From NCBI GenBank assembly GCA_026786125.1, contig JAJAYU010000145.1, forward strand, positions 1 through 10,687: a stretch of DNA of 10,687 nucleotides. The letters run 5' to 3'. The notes beneath the pieces are model-generated. The model was given only the letters and a program-made list of their open reading frames with translations. It was not told the origin of the DNA and ran no database searches. The position numbers were made by a program, and so were the translations under genes. Position 1 is the stretch's first letter. Each line of letters begins with the position of its first letter. This document shows positions 6,585-10,687 of this stretch, one piece after another. This DNA comes from Chamaesiphon sp. (lineage in GTDB: Bacteria > Cyanobacteriota > Cyanobacteriia > Cyanobacteriales > Chamaesiphonaceae).

Positions 6585-6602
6585 TTTACGTTTCTTTACT
6601 AA
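6585..6602 (+). promoter_or_regulatory. HLR1-like element (RpaB-type binding site) upstream of psbD
   Basis: TTTACG-TT-TC-TTTACT-AA matches the cyanobacterial HLR1 consensus, (G/T)TTACA(T/A)(T/A)NN(G/T)TTACA(T/A)(T/A), at all but the last base of each hexamer. HLR1 is the direct repeat bound by the response regulator RpaB at high-light-controlled photosynthesis genes. It lies 109-126 nt upstream of the psbD ATG and would suit light control of psbD. The match is visible; binding is inferred. Confidence 0.45.
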
Positions 6603-6731
6603 GTTTAATAGAATTGTGTCGATATTGGCAGGGTATTCACCTATTTTTCGGTTAAATTTAATATTTTCAATAGAAATCAAGCTGTTTATTCTCATTTCAC
6701 CAAAATTTCATAAGTATAAATACTCACCGCT

Positions 6732-6765
6732 AATTTGAAAGCTGGGGATCGCTGATCCTCAAATT
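6732..6765. repeat. Compound inverted repeat in the psbD/UPF0367 intergenic region
   Basis: GGGGATC (6744-6750) pairs with GATCCTC (6754-6760) across a 3-nt loop with one G-U pair, and AATTTGA (6732-6738) pairs with TCAAATT (6759-6765) outside it, sharing two bases with the inner arm. No T-run follows on either strand, so it is not a standard terminator. It could be an operator or an RNA hairpin. Confidence 0.35.
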
Positions 6766-6850
6766 GCTAGAATAAGTCGGTTATCTGTCTAGCCACTAAA
6801 TTATCGTTCAGCATACAATTAAGGTCAATACCAAAATCTCATTCTTATAT

Positions 6851-7120
6851 ATGTACGTTGTCGAAATCTTGCTAAAAAATACGGCAATGCCCATGTCAGT
6901 CCAACGCAAGACTGTCGAAGAAGCTACCACTGTTTACCAACAGGTTTTGGACGCAATGAAATCAGGAGATCGGAATCTGCTAGAATTAGCCTGCGATCGC
7001 CAGCCCGAGAAGAAAGTTGCAGTGATTACTGATTTGATCGTTGCCGCTCAGATGTATGAAAAGTCTGGTGCTGCTGCTTCCGGCAAAACACCTGGTTTCA
7101 TGGCGTTTGCGGCTTCTTGA
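6851..7120 (+). CDS. UPF0367 family protein, 89 residues
   Basis: A small soluble protein matching the cyanobacterial UPF0367 pattern: it starts MYVVEILLKNTAMPMSVQRK, continues with EEATTVYQQVLDAM (23-36), then LLELACDRQPEKKVAVI (43-59) and IVAAQMYEKSGAA (63-75), and ends in a Gly/Ala-rich tail. The likely fold is a beta strand, an alpha helix and two further strands. No biochemical function is known to me. No Shine-Dalgarno sequence is visible, but the ATG at 6851 fits the family N-terminus. It stands alone, divergent from psbD with 374 nt between them. The only contextual hint is shared proximity to psbD regulatory DNA, which is weak. Confidence 0.68.
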   Translation: MYVVEILLKNTAMPMSVQRKTVEEATTVYQQVLDAMKSGDRNLLELACDRQPEKKVAVITDLIVAAQMYEKSGAAASGKTPGFMAFAAS

Positions 7121-7208
7121 TATTTTCGCTTAAATTCATAGGCTACTTGCCGATATTCTCGGGTGTGTTATCGCATCTGCGTAATGCACCATCATCTCTA
7201 GTATATTT

Positions 7209-7264
7209 GGGCGGGTTCAAATGAAGTTTCTGGCTCCGTTTTAGTTAGTGGTATAAACCCGCCC
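7209..7264. repeat. Short element with 9-bp terminal inverted repeats (MITE-like)
   Basis: GGGCGGGTT (7209-7217) and AACCCGCCC (7256-7264) are perfect inverted repeats 38 nt apart, and the right end continues as CCTACCA. GTAGGGGCGGGTT-type ends resemble small dispersed repeats that I recall as common between genes in several cyanobacteria. The inner 38 nt contain no gene. It lies just upstream of the ABC ATPase start. It could be a decayed small mobile repeat or simply a hairpin; copy number in the genome would decide. Confidence 0.45.
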
Positions 7265-7304
7265 CTACCAGTCTCGTACCCAACTCCGAATTCCTAACTG
7301 GTGC

Positions 7305-8018
7305 ATGACTGAATCTTTCCCAAAATCATTACCCGCGAACGGCTTGCCGTCTGCGACAGCAATCGAAGTCAAGGATCTTTCCTTTACTTGGGATGCTGGC
7401 AAAACTGTGCTAGATCGTTGCTCCCTCTCAGTTCCACGGGGTGAGTTTTGGATGCTGTTGGGTACCAATGGGAGTGGTAAATCCACATTACTCCGCTTAA
7501 TCGCCGGATTATTGGCTCCTCAAGTCGGATCGATCGATATTCATGGCGGTTTGGGTATCGTCTTCCAAAATCCCGATACTCAACTAGTTATGCCCACCGT
7601 CGGTGCTGATGTGGCATTTGGATTAGTAGCCGAAAAACTCACATCCAGTCAAGTCCGCCACCGCGTCACCGAAGCTCTCACTGCGGTCAATCTCGTCGAT
7701 CTCATCCGTCGCCCAATTTATGCCCTCAGTGGAGGGCAGAAACAGCGTGTAGCCATTGCTGGTGCGATCGCTAGACAAATCGATGTCATTTTATTTGATG
7801 AGCCTACCGCCCTCCTAGACCCCGATGCCCAACTAGATCTAGTCGCTCAAGTTCGCGAACTCGTCCGCAGTCGTGGCTTAACTGCTCTCTGGGTTACACA
7901 CCGACTCGAAGAATTAGACTACTGCGACGGTGCCTTCCTATTAGAACACGGGAAATTAGTCGATCGAGGTGATCCGGAGCGGATGCGCCAGCGGTTGATG
8001 CGGGAGATTGAGAGTTAG
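7305..8018 (+). CDS. ABC transporter ATPase of energy-coupling factor (CbiO/EcfA) type
   Basis: ATP-hydrolysing subunit resembling those of energy-coupling-factor importers for vitamins and metal ions, and chloroplast ABCI11/NAP14-type ATPases. In the 237 residues: Walker A GTNGSGKS at 53-60, Q-loop VFQNPDTQLVMPTVGADVAFGL at 86-107, which is the CbiO/EcfA hallmark, signature LSGGQKQR at 141-148, Walker B VILFDEPT at 161-168, D-loop ALLDPD at 169-174, and switch His199 in LWVTHRLEELDYCD. The N-terminal 20 residues are Ser/Pro-rich and of low complexity. No T or S membrane component is next to it, so it would have to pair with partners encoded elsewhere; this solitary arrangement is common in cyanobacteria. 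The ATG at 7305 is the first good start; no ribosome binding site is evident. Substrate unknown. Confidence 0.85.
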   Translation: MTESFPKSLPANGLPSATAIEVKDLSFTWDAGKTVLDRCSLSVPRGEFWMLLGTNGSGKSTLLRLIAGLLAPQVGSIDIHGGLGIVFQNPDTQLVMPTVGADVAFGLVAEKLTSSQVRHRVTEALTAVNLVDLIRRPIYALSGGQKQRVAIAGAIARQIDVILFDEPTALLDPDAQLDLVAQVRELVRSRGLTALWVTHRLEELDYCDGAFLLEHGKLVDRGDPERMRQRLMREIES

Positions 8019-8107
8019 CGGATTATTACCCTATCCACGTACAATATAAATTGCTAATATGGAGGCAGGAAATATAAAAAATTATTAAGAAGATTGAAAT
8101 CTAAACC

Positions 8108-8695
8108 ATGCCTCCCTCACGTAAACAAGCTGTATTGCTCGTTGACGGCTACAACGTGATTGGAGCCTGGACCGACTTACATAACAAAAACCACAAACGC
8201 AACCCACTCCAATCCGGATCGAAAGAAGAGCTAGAAGCAGCTCGATCGAAACTAATCGAAGCACTGATTAACTATAGTGCCTATGAAGACTACGAAACTA
8301 AGGTAGTATTTGATGCGTATAGTCGGGACGCCCCAGCCTATACCGAGATGGTTACACCCAACCTCTCAGTTCACTACAGCGACTTTCTCGAAACCGCCGA
8401 TACATACATCGAGAAGTTTTGCGCCACATTTCGTCACGACTTACACTACTCAGGCTCTAGACTGATTGTAGCAACCTCAGATCGAGCACAACAACTTACC
8501 TCAATTGGCTTTGGAGCCGAATGGATCTCATCCCCTCAACTAATTTCTGATATCGATTTTAGTGCCAAACGATCGAGTCGCCAGCATCGATCCCAAAAAC
8601 AATCCTCAAAACGGTTTCTATTCAACTCCCTCGACTCCAAAGCTCAAGCCAAACTATCTGCGCTCAGGCATGGCTTGCCCATCGATGATACTTGA
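8108..8695 (+). CDS. NYN-domain (YacP/Rae1-like) putative ribonuclease
   Basis: The 195-residue protein shows the PIN-like NYN fold of YacP-type proteins; Bacillus YacP (Rae1) is a ribosome-associated endoribonuclease. Visible signature: VLLVDGYNVIGAW at 9-21 with metal-ligand candidate Asp13, VVFDA at 66-70 with Asp69, ETADTYIE at 95-102, and LIVATSDRAQQ at 119-129 with Asp125. These acidic residues are where PIN/NYN nucleases bind Mg. The end (154-169) is basic with many Ser and Gln and may contact RNA. A basic loop around HNKNHKRNP (25-33) is also present. No terminator separates it from the convergent phosphatase gene, whose 3' end it overlaps by 42 bp. Length is normal for the family. 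RNA cleavage is inferred from family membership. Confidence 0.82.
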   Translation: MPPSRKQAVLLVDGYNVIGAWTDLHNKNHKRNPLQSGSKEELEAARSKLIEALINYSAYEDYETKVVFDAYSRDAPAYTEMVTPNLSVHYSDFLETADTYIEKFCATFRHDLHYSGSRLIVATSDRAQQLTSIGFGAEWISSPQLISDIDFSAKRSSRQHRSQKQSSKRFLFNSLDSKAQAKLSALRHGLPIDDT

Positions 8696-9274
8696 CAACC
8701 ATCGGCCTTCAGTCCAGACTAGCTCAATAATTTCGCCACAACCTAAATCGTAGGTTCGCCACAGATCGTTACCAGTCAGGGTAGCTGCGATCCCAAGTAC
8801 AGAACCTTTGTGAGCGATCGCTAAAATATTTTTACTATTGCATTGAATTAGCTTACCTGCTATGATGGTGATCCGTGCATCTAGTTCCTGAACAGTTTCA
8901 GGGTAAAAAGGCATAACTAGAGATTGATAAGCATCATCAATATTTGGGTAATATCGAATCAATTCATCTACAGGCGTAGTTTCTGGGAAACCAGCCGTCC
9001 AGTCTTGGCATAGCCACTCACATAAACCCCATTCTAGTCGAATTGGTAATTGCAATAATCGCGCTAGCGGCTCGGCTGTTTGAATCGTTCGCAAAAAAGG
9101 CGACGTATAGATGCAATCGATTTGGACTTGACTGAGCTGCTGGGCTAACGAATTAGCCTGATCGAAGCCCGCCGCCGACAGCGGTGGATCATAACGATAG
9201 GTAGCGGTATCAAACCATTCTGGCTGAATAAAATCTAGTCGGTGGCCATGACGAACTAACCAAAGTGTTTGCAT
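8654..9274 (-). CDS. Histidine phosphatase superfamily protein
   Basis: Branch 1 histidine phosphatase (phosphoglycerate mutase-like fold), a cytoplasmic enzyme that removes a phosphate through a phosphohistidine intermediate; the substrate cannot be told. In the 206 residues: LVRHGHR at 6-12 with nucleophile His9 and Arg8, YDPPLSAAGFDQA at 28-40, YTSPFLRTIQTA at 56-67 with Arg62, the acid/base candidate Glu86 in GLCEW, and IAHKG at 153-157 with His155. The YDPPLS pattern is that of the UBASH3/Ais-like group rather than true mutases. The frame opens at TTG 9319, but ATG 9274 gives the family N-terminus directly before the first beta strand. No Shine-Dalgarno sequence precedes it. The 3' end overlaps the convergent NYN gene by 42 bp, with both stop codons inside the partner's coding region. 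Confidence 0.87.
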   Translation of the reverse strand: MQTLWLVRHGHRLDFIQPEWFDTATYRYDPPLSAAGFDQANSLAQQLSQVQIDCIYTSPFLRTIQTAEPLARLLQLPIRLEWGLCEWLCQDWTAGFPETTPVDELIRYYPNIDDAYQSLVMPFYPETVQELDARITIIAGKLIQCNSKNILAIAHKGSVLGIAATLTGNDLWRTYDLGCGEIIELVWTEGRWLSSIIDGQAMPERR

Positions 9275-9397
9275 TATGACAGGGAGGAGTTTAGGTGAAA
9301 AATCAGATATCACTAACAAGGTGCGCTCGATCGCAATTTTGTAACGAAATCTTAATTATGATGAGAGTGCAGTATTTATCGAGCCAGTCGGTTATGC

Positions 9398-9430
9398 GGA
9401 TTGATCGGGGTGTAAATACCGATCCAGTCC
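9398..9430 (+). repeat. Stable hairpin upstream of the sigma factor gene
   Basis: GGATTGATCGG (9398-9408) pairs with CCGATCCAGTCC (9419-9430) to form 11 bp with one bulged C and one G-U pair, around a 10-nt loop. No T-run follows on either strand, so it is not an ordinary terminator. Confidence 0.45.
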
Positions 9431-9456
9431 AACCTTGAAATGCTCAGAGTGGCTAC

Positions 9457-9476
9457 CCTCCGCCAATTGGCTGAGG
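9457..9476. repeat. Imperfect 20-bp palindrome around GCCAATTGGC
   Basis: CCTC-C-GCCAA/TTGGC-T-GAGG is symmetric at 18 of 20 positions, with one mismatched pair. It could be a DNA-binding site or a hairpin with an AATT loop. It lies about 200 nt upstream of the sigma factor start. Confidence 0.4.
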
Positions 9477-9496
9477 ATGAAAAAAGATAGTCAGTT

Positions 9497-9516
9497 AATG
9501 TTGAGTAATGTTAAGA
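9497..9516. repeat. Two tandem 10-bp repeats, candidate regulator site
   Basis: TAATGTTGAG is followed directly by TAATGTTAAG (9 of 10 identical). A spacing of one helical turn is typical of response-regulator sites; on the minus strand the half-sites CTTAACAT and CTCAACAT are loosely like PHO-box halves. Match is weak. Confidence 0.3.
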
Positions 9517-9674
9517 TTATTAGTAATAGAACAACCATAAATTTGAGAGTCAAGTCCAAATGACCCTGCTCGATGCAACAGCGATTGGTATCTAACCGTC
9601 AACAGTTGATGAGCGTGCGATCATTGCACTTGAGATTTTGCATTTAAATTCCCCCTTACATTTTAGCCAGAGTC

Positions 9675-10631
9675 ATGAAAACTGCTCAAGCATCAACCGA
9701 TACTGTCCGTACCTACCTGCGTGAAATTGGGCGTGTGCCGCTCCTAACTCATGAGCAGGAAATCCTGTTTGGTAAACAGGTACAACAGTTGACGATCCTG
9801 ATGGCAGTCAAAAATACTCTCATCGAGGAACTAGGACAAGAACCTAGTTTAACGGAATGGGCAACTGCTGCCAATCTCGATCCACTTCAACTGCAAAAAG
9901 TCGTTGCAGGTGGTGAAAATGCCAAACGCCGGATGGTAGAAGCTAATCTCCGTCTGGTGGTATCTGTCGCCAAAAAATATATCAAACGCAATATCGACTT
10001 GTTGGACTTGATCCAAGAAGGGACGATTGGGATGCAGCGCGGAGTTGAAAAATTCGATCCCAGCAAGGGCTACCGTTTCTCCACCTATGCGTACTGGTGG
10101 ATTCGCCAAGCGATTACCCGCGCCATTGCGGAAAAAGCACGGGCAATTCGGCTCCCCATCCACATCACCGAAAAACTTAACAAGATCAAGAAAGCCCAGC
10201 GCGCCCTTGCCCAACAATATGGACGAGCAGCGACAATTAACGAACTAGCCGCAGAGTTGGAATTATCTTCCAAACAGGTGCGGGAGTACCTAGAGCGGGC
10301 GCGTCAACCATTATCGCTCGATCTGCGGGTTGGTGATAATCAAGATACCGAGCTAGGGGATCTACTTGAAGATCCAGGCATTTCTCCAGAAGAGTATGTC
10401 ACCAATTCATCACTCCAGCAAGATTTGGAGCGGATGATGTCCGAACTCACCCCCCAACAGCAGCAAGTACTTACTCTGCGGTTTGGCTTGAAAGATACTC
10501 AACCGCTCACTCTCGCCAAAATTGGTGAGTTGCTAAATATTAGCCGCGAGCGAGTACGTCAAATCGAGCGAGAAGCAATTGCCAAACTCCGCAAACGCAA
10601 AGCTGATATTGGTGAGTATCTGGCTTCATAG
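9675..10631 (+). CDS. Group 2 RNA polymerase sigma-70 factor (SigB/SigC-like)
   Basis: Alternative primary-like sigma factor that directs RNA polymerase to -10/-35 promoters under stress or changed nutrient or light conditions. The 318 residues start directly with region 1.2 ([18 protein letters not shown], 8-25) and lack region 1.1, which marks group 2. Region 2 spans about 85-155 with [32 protein letters not shown] and the -10 recognition and melting helix [18 protein letters not shown] (134-151). Region 3 begins at [16 protein letters not shown] (158-173) and contains the conserved [15 protein letters not shown] (219-233). Region 4.2 is the helix-turn-helix [20 protein letters not shown] (279-298), followed by [11 protein letters not shown]. 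It ends in GEYLAS, as cyanobacterial group 2 sigmas often do. I cannot assign SigB, SigC, SigD or SigE reliably. The ATG at 9675 fits the family; no strong ribosome binding site precedes it. Confidence 0.93.
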   Translation: MKTAQASTDTVRTYLREIGRVPLLTHEQEILFGKQVQQLTILMAVKNTLIEELGQEPSLTEWATAANLDPLQLQKVVAGGENAKRRMVEANLRLVVSVAKKYIKRNIDLLDLIQEGTIGMQRGVEKFDPSKGYRFSTYAYWWIRQAITRAIAEKARAIRLPIHITEKLNKIKKAQRALAQQYGRAATINELAAELELSSKQVREYLERARQPLSLDLRVGDNQDTELGDLLEDPGISPEEYVTNSSLQQDLERMMSELTPQQQQVLTLRFGLKDTQPLTLAKIGELLNISRERVRQIEREAIAKLRKRKADIGEYLAS

Positions 10632-10639
10632 CAATTATC

Positions 10640-10665
10640 AAGTCCGCATTGGCGGGCTTTTTTTT
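10640..10665 (+). terminator. Intrinsic terminator of the sigma factor gene
   Basis: AAGTCCGC (10640-10647) pairs with GCGGGCTT (10652-10659), 8 bp with one G-U pair, around the loop ATTG, and the stem runs into eight T (10658-10665). It lies 8 nt after the stop codon. Confidence 0.88.
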
Positions 10666-10687
10666 AGATAAATTATGAATGTAGAAC

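Larger units (their letters stand above)
6477..6850. other. Divergent regulatory region between psbD and the UPF0367 gene
   Basis: These 374 nt contain no convincing gene. They are A/T-rich and hold, from left to right, a candidate psbD -10 box (6497-6502), a 17-bp palindrome (6568-6584), an HLR1-like direct repeat (6585-6602), a small palindrome AGTAT-AA-ATACT (6713-6724) and a compound dyad (6732-6765). On the right side, TACAAT (6814-6819) is a possible -10 for the UPF0367 gene without a good -35. The length and density of dyads suggest regulated transcription in both directions. Confidence 0.6.
9275..9674. other. Structured divergent intergenic region before the sigma factor gene
   Basis: These 400 nt separate the leftward phosphatase from the rightward sigma factor gene. 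I see no convincing protein gene. The region contains a bulged 11-bp hairpin (9398-9430), an imperfect 20-bp palindrome around GCCAATTGGC (9457-9476), two tandem 10-bp repeats (9497-9516) and TCAACAGTTGA (9599-9609). Two very short ATG frames (from 9358 and 9440, 27 and 16 codons) are present but resemble nothing known. A long regulated leader or a small RNA is possible; no clear -35/-10 pair stands out. Confidence 0.5.

Noticed and set aside
9275..9319. TTG start of the phosphatase at 9319.
   Set aside because: The added 15 residues precede the family N-terminus (LWLVRHGHR), and the ATG at 9274 is a better start.
9340..9355. NtcA-like site (GTA-N8-TTA) upstream of the phosphatase.
   Set aside because: It misses the TAC half and has no -10 at the right distance.
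9358..9490. Two tiny ATG frames (27 codons from 9358, 16 codons from 9440) as small proteins upstream of the sigma factor.
   Set aside because: No ribosome binding sites, no recognisable sequence, and both overlap hairpins; they are likely chance frames.

Overview
The window is chromosomal DNA from a cyanobacterium. It carries photosystem II genes (psbD, psbC), small proteins that are almost restricted to cyanobacteria and plastids (a DUF751/Ycf33 protein and a UPF0367 protein), a group 2 sigma factor of cyanobacterial type, and four HIP1 octamers (GCGATCGC, at about 1296, 6993, 7764 and 8814) among many shorter CGATCG sites. I see no CRISPR array, tRNA, rRNA or complete transposon.

Layout. 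1-1568: two ATPase genes of a branched-chain/neutral amino acid ABC transporter (livG-type, then livF-type), reading rightward; their permeases and binding protein must lie elsewhere. 1584-3011: a leftward pair, a 129-residue protein of unknown function followed 3 nt later by a YgfZ-like folate-binding protein. 3127-3814: the rightward pair DUF751 and rbfA, closed by a perfect bidirectional terminator at 3866-3900 that also serves psbC from the other side. 3932-6476: psbC and psbD, leftward. 6477-6850: regulatory DNA between psbD and the rightward UPF0367 gene. 7305-8018: an orphan ECF-type ATPase. 8108-8695: a NYN-domain protein. 8654-9274: a leftward histidine phosphatase whose 3' end overlaps the NYN gene. 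9275-9674: a structured divergent intergenic region. 9675-10631: a group 2 sigma factor with its own terminator.

The most interesting part is the psbD-psbC junction. In most cyanobacteria and plastids psbC starts at a GTG inside the last codons of psbD, and the two genes form one coupled operon. Here the intact psbD ends at 5415 and is followed by an 11-bp hairpin plus eight T, which looks like a complete intrinsic terminator. psbC starts downstream at a GTG (5320) lying inside what reads as a decayed remnant of another psbD 3' end (GTGGAAACGCCCTTTAA, encoding ..GNAL-stop in the psbD frame). The simplest reading is that a self-contained psbD of the 'second copy' type, with its own terminator, now sits upstream of a psbC whose original partner psbD has been lost apart from about 47 nt. 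Two further observations suit that reading: the D2 protein has Ser instead of the conserved Arg180 near tyrosine D, and a near-consensus HLR1 (RpaB-type, high-light) element lies upstream of psbD next to a 17-bp palindrome. The gene identities are secure; the evolutionary and regulatory interpretation is inference.
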